DNA of 64,000 nt from Theocolax elegans (lineage: Eukaryota; Arthropoda; Insecta; Hymenoptera; Cerocephalidae), in the NCBI GenBank assembly GCA_026168455.1, contig CM047427.1:45105058-45169057 (forward strand), written 5' to 3'. This document shows, one piece after another, positions 47,010 through 57,148 of this stretch. The translations under genes and the position numbers were made by a program. A model generated the notes under the pieces. That model was given only the letters and a program-made list of their open reading frames with translations. It ran no database searches and was not told where the DNA came from. How positions within the stretch are numbered: the stretch's first letter is position 1; the number at the start of each line of letters is the position of its first letter.

Positions 47010-47743
47010 TGTAAGTCGTCGGAGCCTCTGGTATGTCAAGGCCGACCGACGACACTTGCTTACTTTAATTCGAGTGTAAAATTACGCGCTTATGTAGGGA
47101 TGAGAGCGCGAGAGTGTATGTGTAAGTTTCTTCTCATCCCTTCTTCGAGAAATTAGGCAATTGCCTAGGTAGTATGTCCCGATCCGCCGCTTGAGACGGA
47201 TGAACTTTTCCCCGTTGCCAGAGATTTTTGTATATAAGGCCGAGCAAAGGCGCGTGAGGCGTGTAGGCCGACGGCGTCTGGGAATAGTCTCGTGCGATCG
47301 CGTGTGTATGCACGAGTGTAAATGTGTGAAGTGAATTTCGAGGTCGTGCGTGAGTACGAACGCGGATCGTTGGGCCGCCTGTTACCACACCACAGTTGAC
47401 AAGGGTATCCGCTGACCAGGATCACTGGGACCGAGATCGACTGGGCAATCTTCCGGGCGTCGACCGGTAAGTTATTATTTATATTACCGTGACTCCCTCC
47501 CCCATCGAGTGCATGTTTGAGTGAAACTCGGGAGTGTGTTCGGGTACGCTGGTACCCGAATAGCGGGTCCTGGGAGCTGAAGTCTGCCGCAGGCGAGGGG
47601 CTCGATAGAAGGACATCCGCCCGCGCGTTTAACATCGTAGCGGCACGAGGCCTGCTGGCCATTTTGTTAATTGTTAAAAATAAATGTTTTTATTTTTATT
47701 TTAGATAATTTGAAAATTTATTGTTTTCCCCCCGCTCCCGCCG
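47010..47743 (+). mobile_element. LTR-like block, probably BEL/Pao
   Basis: Starts TGTAAGTCGTCGGAGCC and ends GCTCCCGCCGACA, so the ends are short inverted repeats. A TATA box (TTTGTATATAAGG, about 47227) and a late AATAAA (about 47681) are in LTR order on the plus strand. BEL/Pao integrase sequence follows within 100 bases. Long open frames on its minus strand are not recognisable proteins. Confidence 0.55.
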
Positions 47744-47809
47744 ACAAACTATTATTTGATTCAAAATCGAGGCAAAGAGGATCGCCCGTTTCCTCCACAC
47801 CGTACGTCC

Positions 47810-48092
47810 CAGCGTCTAATGCACTCATTACTTTACCCAGATGAGGAACTCAGTTAACACTCAACTAACTATCTAAGACAACAAGTATGGATCATAGGAG
47901 GACGACGATTGGTAAAAGCAAATATCTCCAAGTGCCTTCCATGCTGTCGTCAATGAGCTCAACTAACTACTCAACTTATGGGAGATCTGTCGCTCAAACA
48001 TGTACGAATGTTTAGATCATTTCTTCACTTTGGCGTCGACTATATTGGACCTACTCATCTTCGATTCTCCAAAGGAAGAGGTGCAAAATCCT
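47810..48092 (+). pseudogene. BEL/Pao integrase, N-terminal part
   Basis: Frames read YLRQQVWIIGGRRLVKANIS followed by KCLPCC, the zinc-binding start of BEL/Pao integrase. After a break they read MGDLSLKHVRMF and LHFGVDYIGP, which brings in the first catalytic Asp, ending in GRGAKSF. There the frame is interrupted at TTAA by a 4.5-kb insertion and resumes at 52641 with KGYICVFICLSTRAVHLE. Several stops. Confidence 0.85.
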
Positions 48093-49261
48093 TTAACCTT
48101 TAAAGGGTCGGAAAGCCTATATATTGGCTCAAAAACATAACCTCTTTATCCTTAAATAAATTGTTGCGCTAAGTTCGTATCTGAAGTTGGTTTGACTTTA
48201 TCACTTTAGAGTCAAGGTCAATGAAGGTCATTTGAAGGTCAAACCTAGCAATATGATTTGAATCATTGCAAAAGATATATCTTTATGTTTTTGGAGTCAC
48301 GGAATCTGGGTTGTACGTCATTTTGACCTCAAATAAAAAGAGAGATGAAGATTTCTCCAAGGTCAGGTTGAGAATATACCCAGGGAAATATTTAAAATTG
48401 GTTTTTATGTTTTTGAGAACGCTTGACACTGAATTTTCTCATTCAACCAATCGCATTTCTGTCAATATCATTATTCAGATAAATTTCTGAATCTATTTTT
48501 GTGAATGTAGTTTGCCAGTAAAATTACAGAAATACTTTTTGCTAGAAACGTATACATCATCATAATTTAGATCGTACAATTATAACTAGAAATTTATTCT
48601 AGAAGAAAAGATAGTGAATAGGAAATAATGCTTGATTTCTGAGCATACGTTTGATATAAGCAGATCATATGTTTTTATCTATTCGTTTTCAAACAGTATC
48701 GTAAGAACAAGCAACGTAGTGACGTAGTTCAAACAGTATTTCAACATGATCGTATAATAGAAAGACATCAGGTATAAAATCACAGAGGATACACTTGACA
48801 AAAACGTATTCATTCTGTGACATAAGTCACTTATAGAACGCCTGCATACAGGCAACCACCGACGCGGAAGAAATACTAATTCCACTCTCGACCGCTACGT
48901 GGCGACACATCGTCGTTGAGCGTCCTGATACAAGAACAGTCATCTCAAAGGTATAAGTTCAGGGAAAAGACTAGACTCGACGAGTCGCTTGCGACAAGCT
49001 TTTGCTAACTGGTACTCTACCGTCACTCTACCGTTACAATACTTTCGTACTTTTCATTCCATCGTTCGACTTACATATCTTCTCTCGTTTTTCGCTTTGA
49101 TACTTATTTTTACTATCTTGTCTACGGCAATACCTTTTGATTTTGAGTTGGTCTTTCCATACATACAAAATTGTGATATTCAGCATAACAACTCATAGAG
49201 TCCATCACCAGTCTACAACAGAAATTTCCTTCCTTGAGCCAAAATAATGAGTGCTTGGAGT

Positions 49262-49375
49262 ATTTGACCTTGAAGTGACCTTGTTTGACCTCGAATGACC
49301 GTGATTATGAGCAGTTATAACCGATCAGACTCCAGAGTTGGATTCAGCACCCCACAAAACATTTAAATATCATTT

Positions 49376-49423
<48 letters not shown>

Positions 49424-49530
49424 TTCTGAATTTCACCTTGAATTGACCTTGTTTGACCTCGACTGACCGTGATCATTACCAATTATGACCGACTAAACTC
49501 CAGATTTGGATGCAGCACATTTCAAAACAT
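49262..49530. repeat. Two direct copies of a TGACCTTG-rich segment around (TA)n
   Basis: A segment with TTGACCTTG, TGTTTGACCTCGA, TGACCGTGAT and GACTCCAGAGTTGGAT-like sequence occurs at about 49268-49352 and again at about 49435-49520. They are separated by a TA microsatellite (49380-49420). Single TGAAGGTCA-type motifs also occur near 48210-48240. Confidence 0.7.
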
Positions 49531-49613
49531 GAGAATATGAATTTATTCCTATTTTAAAATTTGAATGTTTGTAACTATTGGAAAAATTTGTGACTCTATT
49601 GCTTGTTTACACT

Positions 49614-52374
49614 TTAAGGGGTCAAGCCTGGGTTAAATGTTTTAAATAAATAAACAATTATTATTAGAATAAATTTTTTTTTAATTCTTCTTACAAATTT
49701 ATGTTTTTTACATAATTTATATATATATATATATATATATATTATACTTTATATTTATCAATATAAAAAATGTTTATTATGCATTTTTAATCCTGGTTAT
49801 TAAACTTATAATGATATTAAAAAATTGATCAATTTTTGCAGTTGCCGCAGGATATTGAAGCACTGAATGAATCTTTTAATGTCTAATAAGTCTTAAAATG
49901 TTCATGGAACATATGTTTACAGACTTATGTTTTTCTTTTTCTGAAAAAAAAAATTAATAACAATGTATTAAATATAAAAGTTGATAATAATAAGAAAAAT
50001 AGTGAATGTTATGTACGTATACGTATATAACAATCACCTGAAACTTATCTTTTTGAAAATTGGGCAACATAAGTCCATAGAAATATATATTTTAAAATTT
50101 TTCCCAAAATTTCAAAGTGATTTATCAACCTGGCTCTGAAATATCCTGCGGCAAGTAAGCTAAAATGATAAAAAAACCATTAATGAGATAAATGCATTTA
50201 AAGTTTCACTTATTAGATTTAAAGTTTTACTTATTTTATAATTCTAATACCGTATTCTGCAGGTATCATACAATTTATATATAAATAATCTTAATAATAT
50301 ATATATTTAATAGGTTTATAATGACTTTTTTCTGATTTTATTAATATAATACTCAGTATATTTTTTTAATATACATGTATTATCTAAAATAACAGAAAAT
50401 CAACTTCAAGAATCAGTTTCTTTATAAACAGAGGAATAAAATTTTTTAAAACTACAAGAACACTTAGCTATTATTGAATATTAATGCATGATTATATGGA
50501 TTTTAAAAAATATTTTGATGAAAAATTATATACTATATTATATGATTATTATTTTTATTATAATGCAGTGAAAACAAATACTGTTTGACAGTTGTGTACA
50601 ATATCTCTTTCTCTATATCTCTCACATGACAAGTCTGCCATAAGATTAGTGATTTTTCGGATAGCCTTGTCACGTGATAGAGAAAGAGAGAGGCATATAT
50701 AGTGTTACAGCTGTTAATGGAAGTGTGCACCAGCCACACGTTTGTAGTTCAGTTTTGAGCTATTATAATATCAAGTAGAATTATATATTATATTATATAG
50801 TATCTAAATAAAATAAGTAAAAGAAACAAGTGGTTTATAAAACTGCATGAACAAATTATATCAGATTAGTATTTGCATAACCCTAAATTTATATTTTGTT
50901 TATCTCAAGAAATTGATTCTTTGTTTCTCCATTTCAGCATAACCAATGTGTCAACACATTATTTGCAGAATACAGATAAAATTATAAACAAGTGTTTTGT
51001 TATGCTCAGTGTATTTGTGCTTAGTGTGATATTATGTGGTTGAAGTTGTTTTATGTGTATTTGTGAAAGTGTTTCAAACCTCCAATATAATTAGTATATT
51101 TTATGCTGTAAAGTACCACTCTCTATATTCTTTTGTTTCTTCTTCTGGTCGCAATTCACATGCTCTGCAAAAAGATTGCTTTGGAGAAACATCAATTACT
51201 TTTCCATTCTCATGCAGTATCAACACCTTGAAGAGAATTGAATCCTCGCTTCCACCAAGATCCATCACCTAATACACTTATATGGCAATTCTGACTTGTT
51301 GAATCATATACTTGCTCGACAGTTGTTTTCATAGACTCTTTACTAACTTCTTTACAAACATTTTTTATCTCTGTATTAATAATGTCATAATTACTGTGAG
51401 AAACTGGACTCGGCAAATCCATATTTCCACAAAAAGTAACTAAACCAGCATGCCCATGACCAAGAGTTCTCATTGTGTACACTAACGTCTATTTATTGCA
51501 TAAGCGTTACTTTTTTTCCAACTTTTCTACTTGAATCAATAACAAATACCTTAAAACAGTTTGTACATGTTATTGTTATTTTACTTCCCAAACCTCTCAC
51601 ATCAACTTCAGAAAATTTAACTGTACTATGACAATTCTGACAAACTAAAAATTCTTCTAATGTTGGGAAAAGTAGTGATATATCAACAATTCTATTTTCT
51701 GTGCTACTTTCTTCAATGGTATCAGTTTTTAACTTTTTACTTGATCTGGATTGTAGCTTTGGTGTTGTGAATTCCATCGATGTTGATGGAAGTGCATCGT
51801 AGTTGGTTCTTACTGATGTTGATAATTTTTTTATGAGCAGATGTACCAGGTATTCTATTACTTGAGTCTGGCATTTTTTTACTGCTCTTTTTTTGTATAA
51901 ACTTATAATTAATTTCTTAAAACTAATAAAACTTAAAGTTAAAAATATACTTTTAATTTAAAATCCTCTGAGTATTTACTAAAATAACGTAAATACTTTA
52001 TCAATGCAGAAAATATTTACTTCAAATAGAACTGTACGTATTTGTGCAGTGTATTAAAGTAAAAGGAATCATTTATTTATTAACTGTTAAATTTGAATAG
52101 TATGGTAAAGTAGATTTCTATATACTTGTATGTAAACGTCGAAAACCTCGCAATTATTATTTTAGTTAAATTAAAATAAAATGTTTTTTTTTGCAAAAAT
52201 AATTTTAGAGAAATAATGTTTATTAATGCTTACTTTATTTCAATTATAACTTGCGAAAAAATTTTTTGTTTTTTTTTCAAATTTTGGGATAATGTTTTAT
52301 GTTAGAAATACTTTAAAAAAAGTTAATAAAAACAATCGATTTTTTGAGCAGTTAACCCAGGCTTGACCCCTTAA
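49614..52374. mobile_element. TTAA-flanked DNA transposon (Mutator-like/Kolobok type)
   Basis: TTAA at 49614-49617 and 52371-52374 flank perfect 19-bp inverted ends GGGGTCAAGCCTGGGTTAA (49618-49636 and 52352-52370). The element is 2753 bp and carries the broken minus-strand transposase at 51101-51874. An internal 15-bp inverted repeat (TTGCCGCAGGATATT, 49842-49856 and 50139-50153) lies in the non-coding half. TTAA duplication points to Kolobok, while the protein resembles the Pfam Mutator-like transposase domain. Confidence 0.88.
51101..51874 (-). pseudogene. Mutator-like (Kolobok-type) transposase, N-terminal half
   Basis: Begins MPDSSNRIPGTSAHKK at 51874, then shifts frame. A Cys-rich region (CQNCHSTVKF, CTNCFKVF) lies at 51570-51650. 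After a stop and shift near 51490 comes the conserved block MRTLGHGHAGLVTFCGNMDL, then VLGDGSWWKRGFNSLQG, where the Asp should be the first catalytic acid. A last shift leads into HENGKVIDVSPKQSFC and ends at 51101. At least three frame breaks; the C-terminal half with the other acidic residues is missing. The flanking TTAA-bounded ends show this is the element's own gene. Confidence 0.82.
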
Positions 52375-52640
52375 GTTATATGAAAAACGAATTAATTGCT
52401 CTCCACACGCCAAAGACTATTCCTCACAACTCAGTAAGGCAGACTGTATTAATACCAGCAACTTTATTCCTATTTTACCGAACTTAAAATTTTTCATAAC
52501 CCTCCAGGGCCAGAGAGCCGATATATTGGCTCAGTCCATGATAGGAACATTGTACATAGTTGATGGGTGATACAAGGCATGAATTTGGGCACATTTAAAG
52601 AAGGTTTCGAAACCTCAAAACCCGGCCCTTTAAAGGTTAA

Positions 52641-53090
52641 AGGGTATATCTGCGTGTTTATATGTCTATCGACACGTGCCGTTCATTTGGAAGTTATGTC
52701 TAGTTGTTCAACTGCTGATTTTTTAATTGCCTATAAGCGCTTTACCGACAGATGCAGATGTGCCTCACTCAGAAGTGATTATGAAGTAAGGCTTTTGTTC
52801 CAACAGGCGGCCAGCTAATCAAAAGAAATTACTATCCTCTTAGCAAACGTTGAATTTGCGTGGCATTTCAATCCTCCAGGAGCACCGCATTTCGGTGGCA
52901 TAAAGGAAGCTAATTGTAGGAGAAGCTCTCTTAACTTTTGAGGAATTGTCAACGTTGTTGATCGCTTCAACCGACTATTGACAAGCCAGAGAATTTAACT
53001 GCCTTGATGCCGGGACACTTCTTTAATCGGTGTACTTCTTATCATGGTTCCAGAGCCATCAACACTCGATCTGTCAACTCCCCGCCTAGA
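52641..53090 (+). pseudogene. BEL/Pao integrase, C-terminal part
   Basis: Continues from 48092: KGYICVFICLSTRAVHLEVM, FLIAYKRFTDRC, then in other frames LANVEFAWHFNPPGAPHFGGI with the NPPxAPHFGG signature, and PEPSTLDLSTPRLDRWQ. These are core-domain and downstream motifs of BEL/Pao integrase. Many stops. I-clade reverse transcriptase sequence begins at about 53091. Confidence 0.87.
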
Positions 53091-53345
53091 CCGATGGCAA
53101 ATCTCATAGAAAATATATTGAACACAAGACTGATATCATTTCCAAAAGCAAGAGGATTTTTAATTTTTTAAAAAAGTGGTTTCAAATAAGACACATCGAC
53201 TTACGACCATTTTCTACTTTCATTAGAAGACGCGAGATCTATAGCATTTCGCAAAAACCTTCGTCTTATCGCGGTAAGCCTCGATGTCAAAAAAGCCTTC
53301 GGAATAATGTGTAGAGATAGAGTGATTGATATCCTTCAAACTAAT
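53091..53345 (+). pseudogene. I-clade-like non-LTR reverse transcriptase, part 1
   Basis: ANLIENILNTRL near 53097 and LRLIAVSLDVKKAFGIM (about 53245-53300) correspond to the fingers and first catalytic-Asp region (LDxxKAFD) of a non-LTR RT. RDRVIDILQTNL follows and is cut at TTAA (53346) by the piggyBac. The frame resumes at 56816. Confidence 0.78.
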
Positions 53346-53954
53346 TTAACCTTTTAAATTTATTATTTGTGCATAAAATGAAACCATATGTCATGTGGAG
53401 TGCCTGACAAAATTGATGGTGCATTTTTATCACTGATGTATTATGAAAAAATATATTAGTCTTCGCTCTTATCATGACCCAGAATCAACAGCGTGGATGT
53501 GGCGAAAATTTTATCCCTTTGGGGTGCTTGATTTCCGTAAGTTCCCTTGCCTCTCACCCCTACATATTTGACTTTATGATAATGTCTCTTTTGTGTGATA
53601 TTCTTCAAAACACGGAGCTACGCATAAAGGAATATCACAATTAGAGCACATGTATTTTGTTCGACTAGTAATTTTACGTAAAGCACACAAGTGACACCTT
53701 CGACTTGTAGCAAATCTTAGAAAATGACGACAATCTAATCGAGTAGGAGGGCTAACAAGACGAGAAATGATATCATTAGTATTATCCAATTTCAATAATG
53801 ATCTAACAATCGATATTCGGAATGAAGGAAAGGGCATTGGTCCTTCATTTTTCATTTTATATAAAGAATGAGCATTACATAAACTTAGATCAATAAGATG
53901 GAAAAATAACTTCGATACCACTTCATTGTTTTTCTAACTATTTCGGTTGTAGAC

Positions 53955-55203
53955 TGTAACGGAGTGAATCTTTGCCGGACCTTGCTCAGATTTCAGGATT
54001 CAGGTTTTAAGGAATTTGAAATAAAGTACCACTATTTAAAATAAAGGATAATTATTATTAAGACTATGTACAGATATATAAAAAATAAACAAAGATATAG
54101 TGTAAGTGTTGCCAGCCCGCCTGGTCTTGGTCGGGTGAAATAGCTAATTAGTCTGTAATCAAAACAAGACAAAATACTTAATTATTACGCGATCTACGAA
54201 CTTTACAATGCTATCTTATAACTAGTTTCCTAAACGGACGCGACTAACGGGTATCGTGTATACTCGCACGGTAATACGGTTCGGGCTAGTATGTATGTTC
54301 ACGAGAATACGGTCGGGATAATCCACGTGTGCTCACGAGGATGCGGTCGGGATAACCCACATGTGCTCACGAGGGTGCGGTCGGGATAATCTACGTGTGC
54401 TCACGAAGATACGGTCAGGATAATCCACGTGTGCTCACGAGGATACGGTCAGGATAATCTACGTGTGCTCACGAAGATACGGTCGGGATAATCCACGTGT
54501 GCTCACGAGGATGCGGTCGGGATAATCTACGTGTGCTCACGAAGATACGGTCGGGATAATCCACGTGTGCTCACGAGGATGCGGTCGGGATAATCTGCGT
54601 GTGCTCACGAAGATACGGTCGGGATAATCCACGTGTGCTCACGAGGATGCGGTCGGGATAACCCACGTGTGCTCACGAGGGTGCGGTCGGGATAATCCAC
54701 GTGTGCTCACGAGGATACGGACAGGATTAGACACCACGTGTGCTCACGAGGTGCCTACGGTAGGATGCGGTTACGGTAACGGTCGGTACGGTATACGGTA
54801 ACCGTGTTTACGAACGTGTGCTCACGAACGTATCCACGGTTGCTGCACTAGGTCGGAGAAACGGGCTGGTCGTGTCCTCACGGCCAGTCCGATCTGTCGT
54901 CCAGTTGCAGACTGACTACTGGTGGTTTCGGTGCGCCTTATATACCCGATTCTACGAGAGCGCGCATGCGTATAACGCCTGTCTCCCCACTCCGGACGGG
55001 GTCAATGAACTGGCGAGTAGGCACAGTAGTGGGGAGGCGGTCAATGACTCTAATCTATTTATAGCGCGGTCGTTGAACTCGCGTTTAACGGCACGTGTCT
55101 ATCGCGAAGCTATCTTAATATACTACGTACTTATTATTATTATATAATATATTAACAATTTATAAAATAATTTTACGCAATACTAGTGCGTGTGTTTATC
55201 ACA
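53955..55203 (-). mobile_element. Solo-LTR-like insertion in piggyBac
   Basis: On the minus strand it starts TGTGATAAACACACG (55203) and ends CCGTTACA (53955), the TG...CA ends of an LTR. A strong TATA box GGGTATATAAGGCGC (about 54940) lies upstream of the rest on the same strand. It interrupts the piggyBac frame between GGVDMVD and KTMKWYR. A target duplication is not apparent. It carries the 34-bp minisatellite at 54290-54731. Confidence 0.65.
54290..54731. repeat. 34-bp minisatellite, about 13 copies
   Basis: Unit starts fall exactly every 34 bases from 54324 to 54698, each with CACGTGTGCTCACGA or a variant followed by a GCGGTCGGGATAATC-type half. Many units alternate between an AGGATGC form and an AAGATAC form, giving a 68-bp higher-order period. 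Most contain the palindrome CACGTG or a one-base variant. It lies inside an LTR-like element. Confidence 0.93.
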
Positions 55204-56815
55204 CGTCACAAGACAATTGTCCATCTACCATGTCAACACCACCCATATTTTGATTGTATTCACGGATGCATCGTGGTTTTATAATATCCTCATTGGTTTG
55301 ATAGTGTTTTTTGCCAGCGGTACAGAACTCAGGTTCGTGCACAGTTGTAAGCATGCAAACACTACGCTTATCTTGCCACCTGATTGACATCTACAAATTA
55401 TTATGAGCAGCTTGAACTTCACCTCGCTCTAATTTATTTTCTAATTTTGGCATTCCTTTTCTATTTGTTCTTATCGTGCCACACATTCCTGTATCACGAT
55501 CATGCAAAAATTCTGCCAATATGGGAGATGTATACCAGTTATCTATGTATATGACATGACCCTGGTAAAAATAAGGTTATAAGAAATGAGCGACAATATC
55601 CCCAGTAACAACAAAATCAAACTTCTGATAATAAGTATCAGCGCCAGTGTAGACAATAAAACCCAAAATGAATCAAGTCTCTCAATCTACTAATTCACAA
55701 AGTTTGATGCCAAACCTATTTCTTTTCAAAAGAATATACTGCTTGAATCGAAGCCTGCCTTTCCATAATACTAGGCTTTCATTTATGCGCAAATTTTTGC
55801 CTGGAATAAGAGCTGCTGAGAATTTACTTTGTAGATAGTCTATTATTGGCTTTATTTTTACTTAAGGGTGGTTAGCGATTACCGAGGTATTTTCATTATC
55901 ATGAAAATGTAAATGGCGTAAGTTTGCAAGAAACCTATCACGAACATTATTTGACTAAAAATTGAAGTATAAAGCAGAGGATCTTTAGACCAATAGTCTT
56001 TCAAGTCACCTTTTCGGATATGGCCTATTAGAATTGAAAGGCCAAGAATAAATTCAAATGCATCTTTTGTAAGAGGAGACCAAGTTTTCTGATGGAATTA
56101 CCGATCTTCATGATTCTGCCTTTCATAGCGATTCGTCTTATATATAATTCTTTCAATCAGAGGGAAATCAAAAAAGTATTTAAAGTAATTGATTGCTTTA
56201 TTCCCCGATATAAAGATGTTAAGATTTATTTTAGAAGTAACTTGAAAATCTTTGATTGATGGATACAAAATACGCGTTTTCAAAAATTTGAGTCTCATTA
56301 TTATCATTTTCTACCAAATCAACTTCATGAATTTCCTCATTTTACAAATCTTGCATTTCAGGTTCAGACTCGCCACTATTCCAAGTTTCAATAGCAGCCA
56401 TTTCATCAAAAATAATTGCTTGTGTTTTTTTGACAACTTAGTAAATAAAGAGAATAATGTAATAATATTATCAATAAAAAATCTTCCTCAAAAAAAATAA
56501 CTTTATGTTGTTCTGTCAAGAAACTAATAGTAATAAATAGTTCAAATAATCACTATGAAAATGTTTTTCATCAAACGTAACAATATTTATTTCGTATTCA
56601 AAGCATTAAAATACGTTGGTATACCAATTTTCAAGTCGAAATACGGAATAAAAAATTTGACCTTGAAATCACTATTTCAAGGTCAAATATACTTTTTAGA
56701 ATGATAACACTATGTTTCCTGTATTCAACATATAATATTACCCCTGAAACAATTCCAAAATAATATGATACCAAAGTGGTCGATATATCGACCAGTCCCG
56801 TCCTTAAAAAGTTAA

Positions 56816-57148
56816 TTCATCGCTAATTTATAATGAATTTCTTAAAAGGAAAATGTTTTTAGGTAAGAGTAAACGGCATACTATCTGATAGAAATATACA
56901 AAAAACGGCATACCCCAAGGATCTGAACTCAGTGTGACACTCTTCTAAATAGCAAACAAACTCACAGTTTACCTCGTAAAAAACCAATCAAGTGTGGCCT
57001 ATTTGCCGACGATATAACACTATATTACCAAGGTAAAAACCATAATATATCCCAGAATGTTTTGCATCAAACACTAGATAAACTTCAAGATTGGTCCATA
57101 TCATCTTCAAACTCTCCATCACAAAATCTCTAAAAATACTAGATATGT
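56816..57148 (+). pseudogene. I-clade-like non-LTR reverse transcriptase, part 2
   Basis: Continuation of 53345: NGIPQGSELSVTLF (about 56907-56950), then KLTVYLVKNQSS and the catalytic GLFADDITLYYQG (about 56995-57030), then LDKLQDWSISS and SLKILDM. Interrupted at 57149 by an inverted-repeat complex and resumed at 58936. The spacing between RT motifs fits the I-type order. Confidence 0.85.

Larger units (their letters stand above)
48093..52640. mobile_element. piggyBac-type insertion at TTAA in BEL integrase
   Basis: TTAA at 48093-48096 and 52637-52640 flank ends CCTTTAAAGGGTCGG and the complement of CCTTTAAAGGGCCGG. The two BEL/Pao integrase halves join in frame across one TTAA (AKSF, then KGYICV). 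Excluding a nested element at 49618-52370, about 1.8 kb belongs to this insertion. I find no transposase in it, so it is non-autonomous or decayed. Its content includes TGACCTTG-rich repeats (49262-49530). Confidence 0.88.
53574..56410 (-). pseudogene. piggyBac transposase, split by an LTR
   Basis: Minus-strand order. N-terminal acidic start AAIETWNSGESEPEM (about 56350-56395). GRLRFKQYILLKRNRFGIKL (about 55690-55760) leads to the first Asp region. GHVIYIDNWYTSPILAEFLH and TGMCGTIRTNRKGMP (about 55440-55570) include the DNWYTSP catalytic motif. Then RWQDKRSVCMLTTVH and YNQNMGGVDMVD up to 55205. After the insertion: RKTMKWYR, LFFHLIDLSLCNAHSLYK and a C-terminal cross-brace finger (CHLCALR, CSNCDIPLC, CFEEYH) to 53574. 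Several stops and shifts. The enzyme would cut and paste at TTAA. Confidence 0.9.
53346..56815 (-). mobile_element. piggyBac element in the I-like RT
   Basis: TTAA at 53346-53349 and 56812-56815. Plus-strand ends are CCTTTTAAATTTATT at 53350 and the complement of CTTTTTAAGGACGGGACTGG at 56811. The two halves of the non-LTR frame abut across one TTAA. The minus-strand transposase is interrupted by an LTR-like insertion at 53955-55203. Confidence 0.88.

Noticed and set aside
47165..47662. 165-codon minus-strand frame
   Set aside because: Lies wholly within an LTR-like block, antisense to its TATA box and poly-A signal; a composition effect of high GC.
54290..54731. CRISPR-like array
   Set aside because: Units abut with no unique spacers, and the context is a eukaryotic LTR; it is a minisatellite.
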